A stretch of 64,000 nucleotides of DNA. Source: Echinicola salinicaeni. Lineage in GTDB: Bacteria; Bacteroidota; Bacteroidia; Cytophagales; Cyclobacteriaceae. Below, one piece after another: positions 1 to 7,641 of the stretch; position 1 is the first letter of the stretch, and every line of letters starts with the position of its first letter. Made by a program: the position numbers and the translations under genes. The notes beneath the pieces are model-generated. The model was not told the DNA's origin, made no database searches, and saw only the letters and a list, made by a program, of their open reading frames with translations. The DNA lies in NCBI RefSeq assembly GCF_014280965.1, contig NZ_JACODZ010000006.1, positions 62,001-126,000 of the forward strand. The letters are read 5' to 3'.

Positions 1-553
1 ATTCTCCTTCTGGCAAAAACAACATGAATTTTTTTCCACCACCTTGATAAACATACTTGTCAATGGCCACAATTAGTTTTTGCCTGATCAAATTGCTAAT
101 AAAATGTTCCTGTGCTGGCGTAATCGAACCAACCTGCCATAAGATGCCAATTTTAGCCAAAAAAGGATAGATAACCTTCAACATGGTCTCATCAAAACCA
201 ATACTTCTACTATTCATGGACAAGACCTTATCAAATCGCTCCTCATCTATTTCTATCATCGCAACCGTAAGCGCATATATCTGATCTTCATGAGCCATCA
301 CCCCCTCTGTTAACTCCACCACCTTCAACCGAACCTCATCGGAACTCATTTTGGCTATCTTTGAGATCTTGACACCATTATTGTTTAATAAGGCTACATT
401 TAGAATGAGCTTCAGATCATCATCATCATAATAACGAATATTAGTTTCGGTACGCTTAGGATGCAACAAATCATACCGCTGCTCCCATATCCTTAAGGTA
501 TGCGCTTTTATCCCTGAGAGATGTTCTAGATCCTTAATTGAATAACTACTCAT
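1..553 (-). CDS. MerR-family regulator with CarH/LitR-type B12-binding cap domain (3' end cut by window edge)
   Basis: The open frame starts at ATG 553 and runs off the left edge (184 codons visible). Residues 1-70 form a MerR winged helix-turn-helix with the typical KAHTLRIWEQRY and TNIRYYDDDDL segments. After a linker comes a helical cap domain ending in W-x9-EH (WQVGSITPAQEH), the signature of CarH/LitR photoreceptor-repressors that bind adenosylcobalamin. Such proteins repress carotenoid genes in the dark and release DNA in light. The B12-binding ExHxxG motif would lie outside the window, so light sensing is inferred. Its start overlaps the stop of the upstream hydroxylase gene by four bases (ATGA), implying translational coupling. 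It could also be a B12-independent CarA-like paralogue. Confidence 0.9.
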   Translation of the reverse strand, partial: MSSYSIKDLEHLSGIKAHTLRIWEQRYDLLHPKRTETNIRYYDDDDLKLILNVALLNNNGVKISKIAKMSSDEVRLKVVELTEGVMAHEDQIYALTVAMIEIDEERFDKVLSMNSRSIGFDETMLKVIYPFLAKIGILWQVGSITPAQEHFISNLIRQKLIVAIDKYVYQGGGKKFMLFLPEGE

Positions 554-999
554 TTCTTCCCTTCTTTAAAATACTTCCATGGCACTACAAACAAACCGAA
601 AGCTTCTGCTCCCTTTTTCTGGTTATTGGCATGGTGCGCCTGATGCGCCCTGAAAATCCCAATAAAAATCCCCTTCTTAGGCCTTGCTAACCACTTGCTC
701 CTTCTATGAATCAACACATCGTGCAAAAGAAAATAACTTAGACCATACAAACTGATTCCCACTCCCATCCAAAACCTATAATCCAAATCACCAAATCCCT
801 TCCACATTAGAAGGATTGAAACCCCGCCAAATAACAATGAAAATATATCATTCAATTCAAAAGGCCCTTTGCTTGGCTCATGATGTGTTTTATGCACTTT
901 CCACAAAACACCATGCATTAGGTATTTATGAATAAACCAACCACAAAACTCCATCAACAAGAAGCCTATTACCACAAACAAAATTGCATTTATCACCAT
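550..999 (-). CDS. crtZ: Beta-carotene hydroxylase (fatty acid hydroxylase superfamily)
   Basis: A 149-residue membrane di-iron hydroxylase expected to convert beta-carotene to zeaxanthin in the inner membrane. All four histidine motifs of the family are visible: HKYLMH (24-29), HKTHH (36-40), HDVLIH (93-98) and HQAHH (119-123). Hydrophobic stretches at about 3-20, 52-66 and 77-92 are the likely membrane segments, and the length fits bacterial CrtZ. It is the first gene of a two-gene minus-strand unit with the CarH-like regulator, whose start overlaps its stop, so pigment synthesis and its regulator are probably co-expressed. No other carotenoid gene lies inside the window; crtB, crtI and crtY may lie to the left. 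Confidence 0.92.
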   Translation of the reverse strand: MVINAILFVVIGFLLMEFCGWFIHKYLMHGVLWKVHKTHHEPSKGPFELNDIFSLLFGGVSILLMWKGFGDLDYRFWMGVGISLYGLSYFLLHDVLIHRRSKWLARPKKGIFIGIFRAHQAHHANNQKKGAEAFGLFVVPWKYFKEGKK

Positions 1000-1107
1000 T
1001 AAATGAATAACCAGTTTTAATTTAAAATGTTTATCGAGTGACTTAATATGTTCACTTTTTCTTATTTGTCAACAAGTTAAAAGTGCTTTCTAGGGATTAT
1101 TCCTATT

Positions 1108-1137
1108 TTTGTAACAAAGTAAATAAAAATATTTTTG
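1108..1137 (+). promoter_or_regulatory. Bacteroidota-type promoter candidate
   Basis: TTTG at 1108-1111 and TATTTTTG at 1130-1137 (fits TANNTTTG) are separated by 18 bases, close to the -33/-7 spacing of Bacteroidota promoters. A second TATTTTTG lies at 1104-1111. Transcription from here would begin just upstream of the 1172 gene. The -7 box lies inside the inverted repeat, so a bound repressor could block it. Confidence 0.4.
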
Positions 1138-1143
1138 TTTACT
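1118..1143. promoter_or_regulatory. 26-bp inverted repeat in the crtZ / DUF4286 divergent region (candidate operator)
   Basis: Arms reading AGTAAAyAAAAAT (plus-strand version at 1118-1130 and its complement at 1131-1143) pair perfectly except for one T/G position (1124/1137). The repeat sits 29 bases upstream of the 1172 start codon, between the divergent carotenoid/regulator unit and a DUF4286 gene. A MerR/CarH-type regulator in this locus makes it a reasonable operator candidate; that link is inference. Confidence 0.35.
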
Positions 1144-1171
1144 CTTTATTACCCAAATTTAAACAAAACAA

Positions 1172-1480
1172 ATGAGTATGATTTTATATAATATCACTGT
1201 AAATATTGACCAGGAGGTAGAGCAGCAATGGATAAAATGGATGAAGGAAGAGCATATCCCCTCTGTTATGGCCACAGGAATCTTCAATGACAATAAATTT
1301 TTCAAGTTAATGCACGAACCTCATGATGGTGGAGTAAACTATTCAATTCAATACTTCACAGACAGCATGGAAAAAGTATACGAATACCAAACCAAATTTT
1401 TACAGGCCCATCAAGAAGATTTCCAAAAATCATTCAAGGACAGATATGCAATATTCCGCTCCTTACTTCAAGAAGTATAA
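1172..1480 (+). CDS. DUF4286 family protein
   Basis: A 102-residue soluble protein resembling the DUF4286 family, small ferredoxin-like-fold proteins widespread in Bacteroidota with no assigned reaction. It opens with the family-typical MILYNITVNID strand and contains HIPSVMATGIF and a central glycine-rich turn. No signal peptide or membrane segment is visible. It is a single gene transcribed away from the crtZ/regulator unit and closed by a strong hairpin at 1487. ATG 1172 is preferred over ATG 1178 because it has AT-rich upstream sequence with A at -3; the difference is only two residues. Confidence 0.85.
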   Translation: MSMILYNITVNIDQEVEQQWIKWMKEEHIPSVMATGIFNDNKFFKLMHEPHDGGVNYSIQYFTDSMEKVYEYQTKFLQAHQEDFQKSFKDRYAIFRSLLQEV

Positions 1481-1486
1481 AATAAG

Positions 1487-1506
1487 AAAGCCCCAGTCGG
1501 GGCTTT
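1487..1506. terminator. Bidirectional terminator between DUF4286 and GNAT genes
   Basis: Perfect 8-bp stem AAAGCCCC / GGGGCTTT with loop AGTC, A-rich on the left and T-rich on the right, placed between convergent genes ending at 1480 and 1511. Confidence 0.85.
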
Positions 1507-1510
1507 ACTT

Positions 1511-1993
1511 TTATTTAGATGCCAACATTTCTTCAATCTCTCCAGATTGTAAATGGCAATTGAACCAACCACCTTCAATATCAGCATTATATTTTTTATA
1601 AAAGTTTATTGCGGGATCATTCCAATCTAAGACCTGCCACATCATCCCGGTACAATTATCTTCCAGCGACTTTTGCATCACCCTTTCAAAAAGTAATTTT
1701 CCTGCTCCCTTTCCTCTTTCCTTTTCGGTTACTATATAATCTTCCAAGTACAACCTCTTTCCCTTCCAGGTACTATACCTATAATAGTATATAGCTGTTC
1801 CGATAATTTCCTCAGTACTATTTTTTATCAAAACAAAAAAACCGTACACAGGATTTGCTCCAAAACCATCTTCCTCCATCATTTTAACCGTATTGGTCAC
1901 TTCTTCGGGAGCTTTCTCATACAATGCCAGTTCTTCGATCAATTCAAAAATCCTTGGCAAGTCTTCTTTTTTTCCTTCTCTGATCGTATACAT
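1511..1993 (-). CDS. GNAT N-acetyltransferase, diamine/thialysine acetyltransferase (SSAT-like) type
   Basis: A 160-residue single-domain GNAT enzyme. The acetyl-CoA pyrophosphate loop is ERGKGAGK at 92-99. The family features ELALYEKAPEEV (21-32), YLEDYIV (82-88) and the C-terminal WQVLDWNDPAINFYKK (119-134) match the spermidine/spermine and thialysine acetyltransferase (SAT2-like) subgroup, which acetylates primary amines of diamines or S-aminoethyl-cysteine. The actual substrate cannot be read from sequence. It is cytosolic, apparently monocistronic, and shares a terminator with the convergent DUF4286 gene. Confidence 0.88.
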   Translation of the reverse strand: MYTIREGKKEDLPRIFELIEELALYEKAPEEVTNTVKMMEEDGFGANPVYGFFVLIKNSTEEIIGTAIYYYRYSTWKGKRLYLEDYIVTEKERGKGAGKLLFERVMQKSLEDNCTGMMWQVLDWNDPAINFYKKYNADIEGGWFNCHLQSGEIEEMLASK

Positions 1994-2128
1994 GTCTCGA
2001 AATTAGAAAAAAAAGCAAAAAGAACTAAAGACTTCCTTCCTTTTGGCAAATAGACATACTAGATTTAAATTGCTCAGTTATATTTCTGAAGATATATTAC
2101 CCCGACATAACAGACCCATACAAGAAAT

Positions 2129-2905
2129 ATGTTTTTATCTATAGATGCTGGAAATTCGAATATAGTTTTTGGATTGTACGATTCAAATGTACAAAAGTGG
2201 ACCCATGAATTTCGCTTAGAAACCAAAAGAGACCTATCTCTAAATTACCTAGTAAAAAACATTCAATTCAATTTCCTAGAAAGCGGGCTAAAAGCCAATG
2301 AAATAAATGCTATTGGGATCAGCTCGGTTGTTCCTGAAATAAGCCAGACACTGGTACAGTTTTCAAAAACCTTCTTCGACAAAAGCCCACATTTAATCAA
2401 CGAAAGAAGTTATGCTAAAATAGCTGTATCAACTTCAAGGCCAGCAGAAATGGGTACTGACCTTATGGCCAATGCAGCAGCAGCTTACGACTATTTCGAA
2501 ACTGCCTGTATGGTCATCGACTTCGGTACAGCCCTCACATTTACCATCATCGATAGCCAAGGAAAAATTATGGGGGTAAATATTGTTCCGGGTTTGAAAA
2601 CCGCCATTGGATCTTTATTCAGAAACACCTCAAAACTTCCTGAAGTCAAACTAGAGATGCCAAAATCAGCAATTGGAAAAAACACCACTCATTCCATACA
2701 GGCAGGCATATTATACGGCTATACGGGACTAGTAAAAGGAATGATTGAAGCTATCCGCAAAGAAATGGACCAAGACATCAAGATCATTGCAACAGGAGGT
2801 CTTTCCGAGATCCTCAAAAATTTGGAAAATGAATTTGATCGTGTGGACAGAGAACTCACCTTAAACGGAATAAAATTGATAGCTGAAAAAAATAAGCACG
2901 CATAA
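2129..2905 (+). CDS. coaX: Type III pantothenate kinase
   Basis: A 258-residue ASKHA-fold kinase catalysing ATP-dependent phosphorylation of pantothenate, the first step of coenzyme A synthesis. The ATP-binding motif DAGNSN is at residues 6-11, the second motif reads GTDLMANAAAAY, and the third is DFGTALTFTIID followed by GVNIVPGL. The second motif has Leu where many CoaX enzymes have Arg (GxDR). The protein is slightly longer at the C-terminus than minimal CoaX enzymes but otherwise complete. It converges with rng, whose stop codon lies 12 bases beyond the coaX stop, and a weak hairpin covers the junction. Confidence 0.95.
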   Translation: MFLSIDAGNSNIVFGLYDSNVQKWTHEFRLETKRDLSLNYLVKNIQFNFLESGLKANEINAIGISSVVPEISQTLVQFSKTFFDKSPHLINERSYAKIAVSTSRPAEMGTDLMANAAAAYDYFETACMVIDFGTALTFTIIDSQGKIMGVNIVPGLKTAIGSLFRNTSKLPEVKLEMPKSAIGKNTTHSIQAGILYGYTGLVKGMIEAIRKEMDQDIKIIATGGLSEILKNLENEFDRVDRELTLNGIKLIAEKNKHA

Positions 2906-2917
2906 AAAAAGAAGGGA

Positions 2918-4489
2918 CTATTCAGCCCCCTCTTTAATCGTAAGTTCTATTTCTTCTCCTGTTTCATCCAGGAATTTATACTCCGTCACTGGTAATGAAG
3001 AATCTTTGATCAGTTTTACCCATTTGAAATATTTAAAAAACCACTTTACCCTTCTGGAAATCATACCTTGGGTAAAATAAGCATGAAGGTATGGGTGCAA
3101 TCCAATTTTAATATTGGCTAAGTTTTGATGTACAGCAGTATACTCAAGATCTCTCTCCAGCTTATCAGCTACCAAAATAGAGGCTTGGATTTTTCCTGTC
3201 CCATTACATGCAGGGCAGGTTTCTTTGGTCACAATATTCACTTCAGGTCTTACTCTTTGCCTAGTGATCTGCATCAACCCAAACTTGGTCAATGGCAATA
3301 CTGTATTCTTGGACCTATCATCCTTCATCTCAGCCTTCATTGCGTCATATACGGCCCTTTTGTTTTCGGCCTTCTTCATATCTATGAAGTCAATGACTAT
3401 AATCCCTCCCATATCTCGGAGGCGAAGCTGTCTGGCAATTTCTTTGACAGCCACCAGGTTGGTTTTCAATGCCGTTGTTTCCTGGTCGCTTTCTTGGTTG
3501 GACTTATTCCCGCTGTTTACGTCGATAACGTGAAGCGCTTCGGTATGTTCTATAATTAGGTATCCGCCATGCGGAAGACTTACCGATTGTCCAAACAGGC
3601 TCTTGATCTGCTTTTCAATTCCAAAACTTTCAAATAGCTTGGCTTTACCGTTGTAAAGTTTAACAATTTTTTCCTTTTCAGGGGCGATCGATCTGATATA
3701 AGACCGAATCTGATCATAGACTAATTCATCCTCTACCGTGATTGCATCGAATGATTCGTTGAGCAGGTCTCTTATAATAGAGCTGGCCATGCTCATTTCT
3801 CCGATAACCTTGTCTTTACTTTTGGCTTTCATCAACTTCTTCATCCCATCCTCCCAACTGTTCACCAAATTTCTGAGGTCCTTGTCCAGTTCAGTAACGG
3901 ACTGGCCCTCAGCAACTGTTCTAATGATGACACCAAAATTGGCAGGCTTGATGGAAGTGATAAGCCTGGCAAGCCTTCTTCTTTCTTCTGCTTTACGGAT
4001 CTTTTTGGATACGTTGACTGAATTAGAGAAGGGCACCAGTACCAAATAACGACCGGCTAGGGAGAGCTCACAGGATAGTCGCGGGCCTTTCGTAGAGATC
4101 GGCTCCTTTACAACCTGAACTAAAATTTGATTATTTTTAGAAAGGACTTGGGAAATTTTCCCCAGCTTTTCTATCTCAGGTTCTAGCTCAAACCCTTTAA
4201 GTGTGGGATGCTCGGAATGATTGTTTCTGATCTGTTTGGTATATTTGATCAGACTCTTCACTTTTGGTCCGAGGTCCTGATAATGCAAAAATGCATCTTT
4301 CTCATATCCTACATCAATAAAAGCTGCATTGAGCCCATTGACGATTTTACGGACAGATCCCAGGTACATATCCCCCACTTTGAACTGGTTATTCTCTTCA
4401 TCAGAATGAAGCTCCACCAGTCCTTTGTTTTTCAAAAGGGCTATTCGACTACTGTTTTGAGCAGAATCAATTACTAATTCCGTACTCAA
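2918..4489 (-). CDS. rng: Ribonuclease G/E family endoribonuclease
   Basis: A 523-residue Rne/Rng enzyme that cuts AU-rich single-stranded RNA, matures 16S rRNA and decays mRNA. An S1 RNA-binding domain occupies about 36-130, followed by the RNase H-like/DNase I-like catalytic core. The Mg-binding aspartates are in DVNSG (D323) and IVIDFIDM (D367), and the Zn-link cysteine pair is CPAC at 425-428. The length matches RNase G rather than RNase E, with no long C-terminal degradosome scaffold. It is the last gene of the HU, TPR, COX24-like, rng operon, a grouping that suggests coupling to ribosome assembly. Confidence 0.95.
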   Translation of the reverse strand: MSTELVIDSAQNSSRIALLKNKGLVELHSDEENNQFKVGDMYLGSVRKIVNGLNAAFIDVGYEKDAFLHYQDLGPKVKSLIKYTKQIRNNHSEHPTLKGFELEPEIEKLGKISQVLSKNNQILVQVVKEPISTKGPRLSCELSLAGRYLVLVPFSNSVNVSKKIRKAEERRRLARLITSIKPANFGVIIRTVAEGQSVTELDKDLRNLVNSWEDGMKKLMKAKSKDKVIGEMSMASSIIRDLLNESFDAITVEDELVYDQIRSYIRSIAPEKEKIVKLYNGKAKLFESFGIEKQIKSLFGQSVSLPHGGYLIIEHTEALHVIDVNSGNKSNQESDQETTALKTNLVAVKEIARQLRLRDMGGIIVIDFIDMKKAENKRAVYDAMKAEMKDDRSKNTVLPLTKFGLMQITRQRVRPEVNIVTKETCPACNGTGKIQASILVADKLERDLEYTAVHQNLANIKIGLHPYLHAYFTQGMISRRVKWFFKYFKWVKLIKDSSLPVTEYKFLDETGEEIELTIKEGAE

Positions 4490-4549
4490 ATCGTGTCTCC
4501 TTTATGTTAATGAACGTTCTTGTGTAAAAACTATAAAAGAAGAAGTGTA

Positions 4550-4639
4550 TTACTTCTTCTTATGTCTGTTTTTTCTAAGTCTTTTCTTACGCTTGTGCGT
4601 AGCGATCTTATGTCTTTTTCTTTTTTTACCGCAAGGCAT
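4550..4639 (-). CDS. 29-residue AURKAIP1/COX24 (mS38-like) domain protein, likely ribosome-associated
   Basis: A very short, extremely basic protein starting MPCGKKRKRHKIATHK and ending RKNRHKKK, with a stop at 4550-4552. It matches the COX24/AURKAIP1 C-terminal domain (mitochondrial small-subunit protein mS38) that Bacteroidota encode as a stand-alone peptide of this size. The composition (about 60% Lys/Arg/His) fits an rRNA-binding peptide. It sits between the TPR gene and rng in the same orientation, 30 bases after one and 60 bases before the other. It is easily missed by gene callers because of its length. Function in ribosome structure or assembly is family knowledge and not seen directly. 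Confidence 0.85.
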   Translation of the reverse strand: MPCGKKRKRHKIATHKRKKRLRKNRHKKK

Positions 4640-4669
4640 AATCTTATGGATTTAAGTTTAACAATACTT

Positions 4670-5488
4670 TTATAATTGCCCCAGATAGTTATCTACACTT
4701 GAGATGATCATAGGATCCTCTGTCATGTCCTTTACCAGCTGAAACTGTTTTTTTGCTTTATTTTTCTGCTTAGCTTCGAAATAGCTCACGCCCAGATAAA
4801 ACTGACCTTGAACATTTCCTGGATGGTGACCGATTAAATCTTCAAAACGCTCCACAGCCTTTTTATATTGACCAGACTGCATGGATAAAACACCCATATT
4901 AAATAGGGCTTCTTCATTTTGAGGGTCCTGCTCAAGCACCTCTCTAAGCATCATAATACCCTGCATAGGGTTTGTGGATGACACGTGTGTCATGGCCACT
5001 TTTGTTTTTAAATCAAGTCTTTCAGGATTATCTTCCAAAACCTGATTTAGATAAGACCTGGTCTGTTCGGCTAGATAGACCATCTTATCCTGGTCCATTG
5101 CAAAACCAAACGCCTCATAATAGGCATTTCCAGCCTTCTCCAGAGATTCATTGTCCGGAAACCTGTCAGCGCTTAACCCTTGATAATAGGCGGCACTATC
5201 ATACATCCCAGCATCTGAATAGATAGAGGCCAGTGAATCTGCAAAGATAGCAAATTTTTCTTTACTTTCTTCTTTTTTCAATTTGGCAGCCAGACCACTA
5301 ACTGTTGATTTGTCTGAATCGGACACACTTGCATTGTGGGCATCTGTAACCGGTTCAGAAGTCGCATCACCTTGCTGCGCCATATTTTGACCTTCTTCTG
5401 AGTTATCCACTACTACCCTTGGCAGGGAGTACAAGACACCAATAGCGACAACTACAGCTACGACAAGAATGATTTGCGACTTTTTCAT
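4670..5488 (-). CDS. Membrane-anchored tetratricopeptide repeat protein
   Basis: A 272-residue protein with an N-terminal signal anchor (about residues 5-24, IILVVAVVVAIGVLY), an acidic low-complexity linker (30-65), and tandem TPR units over about 75-265. Clear helix pairs include EEALFNMGVLSMQSGQYKKA and GQFYLGVSYFEAKQKNKAK. TPRs mediate protein-protein contacts; the domain probably faces the periplasm given the single N-terminal anchor. It lies 20 bases downstream of the HU gene and upstream of the COX24-like gene and rng, an arrangement suggesting one transcript. No catalytic motif is visible and no specific partner can be named. Confidence 0.8.
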   Translation of the reverse strand: MKKSQIILVVAVVVAIGVLYSLPRVVVDNSEEGQNMAQQGDATSEPVTDAHNASVSDSDKSTVSGLAAKLKKEESKEKFAIFADSLASIYSDAGMYDSAAYYQGLSADRFPDNESLEKAGNAYYEAFGFAMDQDKMVYLAEQTRSYLNQVLEDNPERLDLKTKVAMTHVSSTNPMQGIMMLREVLEQDPQNEEALFNMGVLSMQSGQYKKAVERFEDLIGHHPGNVQGQFYLGVSYFEAKQKNKAKKQFQLVKDMTEDPMIISSVDNYLGQL

Positions 5489-5508
5489 AAATCAGAAACT
5501 TCTAAGGA

Positions 5509-5817
5509 TTAATCTTGGAAAGCTACTTCTTTAACTTTTTTGCTGTTCTTGATTTTGTCAATGAAGACTTTTGATGGCTTGAAAGCCGGAACATAGTGCT
5601 CATCGATCACGATAGCAGTGTTTTTTGAAATGTTTCTGGCGATTTTCTTAGCACGCTTCTTATTGATGAAGCTACCGAAACCTCTCACATAAATATTCTC
5701 TCCCTCAGACATGGAATCTTTCACCACCTTGAAAAACGCTTCAATGGTTTGAGTCACATCGTCCTTCTGAATTCCTGTCTTGTCCGAAATCTTGGTAATT
5801 ACCTCTGCTTTAGTCAC
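5509..5817 (-). CDS. HU-family DNA-binding protein
   Basis: A 102-residue HU/IHF-family nucleoid protein. It shows the N-terminal helical dimer region (MTKAEVITKISDKTGI), the beta-arm entry GENIYVRGFGSFINKKRAKK, and the arm segment ending in VPAFKPSKVF (usual HU ending: P-x-F-K-x-G/S-K). It has about 10 extra C-terminal residues compared with 90-residue HU. It heads the HU / TPR / COX24-like / rng operon and is transcribed divergently from mutY, with a 119-bp AT-rich gap that should hold both promoters. Confidence 0.93.
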   Translation of the reverse strand: MTKAEVITKISDKTGIQKDDVTQTIEAFFKVVKDSMSEGENIYVRGFGSFINKKRAKKIARNISKNTAIVIDEHYVPAFKPSKVFIDKIKNSKKVKEVAFQD

Positions 5818-5936
5818 TGTATTTAAATTTTAATTTGATTAAATTGCTTAACAATCTATTAACCAACTAATTTTGGGACTGCAAATTTAAATGATGCTTT
5901 TCAATATAAAAACAAAATGAAGAAAATTAGCGTCTT

Positions 5937-7049
5937 TTGTTCAACGAAAAGATTCCAGAAAAAATTTCAAAAGCTTTGAATTTCAACCATTTTTCCAAAA
6001 AACTGCTCCAATGGTATCCAGAAAATAAAAGAGATCTGCCTTGGAGAAACACCCAAAACCCATACATCATTTGGCTTTCAGAAATAATTCTTCAACAAAC
6101 AAGGGTAGCGCAAGGCTTGCCATATTTCCAAAAATTCATTGAAAATTATCCCAATGTAGAGGATTTGGCCGCCAGTCCCCAGGAAGAAATTTTAAGGCTT
6201 TGGCAAGGCTTAGGCTATTACAGCCGGGCAAGAAACCTCCATAAATGTGCAAAACAGGTAGTGGAAAACCACTCGGGACAATTCCCCCGAGACTATAAAA
6301 ACCTTCTTAAGCTACAAGGAATAGGTCAATACACCGCTGCAGCAATTGCTTCTTTTGCCTTCAAAGAAAAAGTAGCAGTAGTGGATGGAAATGTCTTTCG
6401 CGTACTCAGCAGATACTTTGGAATAGAAACAGATATCAGCAGCAATGAAGGCAAAAAAGTCTTCCAAGCTTTGGCCAATAAAGCCATTTCATCAGAACAT
6501 CCCGATGAATACAATCAAGCCATCATGGAATTCGGTGCCCTCCAGTGCACGCCCAAAAAAGCCGATTGTAATAACTGCCCATTACAAGCTGGATGCTACG
6601 CCTATAATAATAATGCGGTAGAAAAACTTCCTGTCAAGAAAAATAAGGTAAAGATCAGCACAAGGGCATTTTTATACTATGACATAGAATGTAAAGGCAA
6701 AACCATCACAAAAACGAGAGGCCCAAAAGACATCTGGGAAGGCTTGACAGATTTTCCTTTGGAGGAATTTCAATCACCAGAAAAAATAGATCCTGAAGAA
6801 TCAAAATTGTTTCATGAACTTCAAGCATTTAAGCCTACAATCCACTTTGAAAGCGAAAAGACTTATAAACATATACTGACTCATCAAAAAATTTTTTCAA
6901 ACTTTGTTTCGTTTAAAATCTCCAGCGATTATGAAAAAGCCTTGGAGGACTGGGCCGAACATAAAGGCTTCCTTCTCAGAGATCCAGAAGAACTAGAAGC
7001 TTTGGGCAAGCCAAAACTGATTGTTCGATATTTGAACGATAAAAAATAA
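5937..7049 (+). CDS. mutY: A/G-specific adenine DNA glycosylase MutY
   Basis: A 370-residue base-excision repair enzyme that removes adenine mispaired with 8-oxoguanine. The helix-hairpin-helix is LQGIGQYTAAAIASF (126-140), the catalytic Glu is in EIILQQTRV (E49) and the catalytic Asp in VVDGNV (D150). The 4Fe-4S cysteines have the C-x6-C-x2-C-x5-C pattern at 204, 211, 214 and 220. A NUDIX-like C-terminal domain (about 235-355) recognises 8-oxoG. No in-frame ATG precedes the homologous region, so the start must be TTG 5937 or a later TTG within the ALNFNHF segment. It is first in a mutY-ssb-gldE plus-strand cluster typical of Bacteroidota. Confidence 0.95.
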   Translation: MFNEKIPEKISKALNFNHFSKKLLQWYPENKRDLPWRNTQNPYIIWLSEIILQQTRVAQGLPYFQKFIENYPNVEDLAASPQEEILRLWQGLGYYSRARNLHKCAKQVVENHSGQFPRDYKNLLKLQGIGQYTAAAIASFAFKEKVAVVDGNVFRVLSRYFGIETDISSNEGKKVFQALANKAISSEHPDEYNQAIMEFGALQCTPKKADCNNCPLQAGCYAYNNNAVEKLPVKKNKVKISTRAFLYYDIECKGKTITKTRGPKDIWEGLTDFPLEEFQSPEKIDPEESKLFHELQAFKPTIHFESEKTYKHILTHQKIFSNFVSFKISSDYEKALEDWAEHKGFLLRDPEELEALGKPKLIVRYLNDKK

Positions 7050-7101
7050 TCCTTAATTTTAACTATACGCATTTAAGCAACAATTAATTATCAATTAAAC
7101 T

Positions 7102-7575
7102 ATGGCAGGTGTAAACAAAGTAATATTAGTAGGCAACCTAGGTAAAGATCCAGAAGTAAGGCACTTGGAAAGTGGCAGTGTGGTAGCCAACCTGACCCTA
7201 GCTACAACGGAAGCCTATAAGGATAGAAATGGCAATCGAGTAGAAAATACCGAATGGCACGATCTTGAACTTTGGGACGGACAGGCAAAAATCGCCGAGC
7301 AATACTTAAGAAAAGGCAGTCAGATCTTTGTGGAAGGAAAAATCAAATCAGACACTTGGCAGGACGAACAGGGCAACAATAGAAAAAGAACTAAAATCAG
7401 GGTACTCAGCTTCACCATGCTGGGATCCAGAAATACTGAAGGTGGCGGCGGTGGCAGCCAACCTAGCGCTAATCCAAACACCATGAGTAAGACTAGTTCA
7501 AACAGTCCACAAGCAGCATCAATGCCTTCTTCAAACGCCAATATAGATGAAGGAGACGACGATCTTCCTTTCTAA
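7102..7575 (+). CDS. ssb: Single-stranded DNA-binding protein
   Basis: A 157-residue SSB with an OB-fold domain at 1-112 (MAGVNKVILVGNLGKDPEVR, then the EWHDLELWDGQAKIAEQYLRKG core). A flexible Gly/Ser/Asn-rich linker follows, and the conserved acidic tip DDDLPF recruits replication and repair proteins. Essential for replication, recombination and repair. It lies 52 bases after mutY and 66 bases before gldE, all on the plus strand. The length fits bacterial SSB well. Confidence 0.97.
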   Translation: MAGVNKVILVGNLGKDPEVRHLESGSVVANLTLATTEAYKDRNGNRVENTEWHDLELWDGQAKIAEQYLRKGSQIFVEGKIKSDTWQDEQGNNRKRTKIRVLSFTMLGSRNTEGGGGGSQPSANPNTMSKTSSNSPQAASMPSSNANIDEGDDDLPF

Positions 7576-7641
7576 TTTAGATCAGATTAGAATCCTAATG
7601 GATAAATCATTAATTTTGCATAACAATATTTGAATCATTTA

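Noticed and set aside
3125-3559. Plus-strand ORFs inside rng
   Set aside because: They are antisense shadows of a well-supported RNase G gene with no family match.
5917-5936. ATG upstream of mutY as its start
   Set aside because: It is in a different frame from the MutY coding sequence; the frame's only upstream start is TTG 5937.
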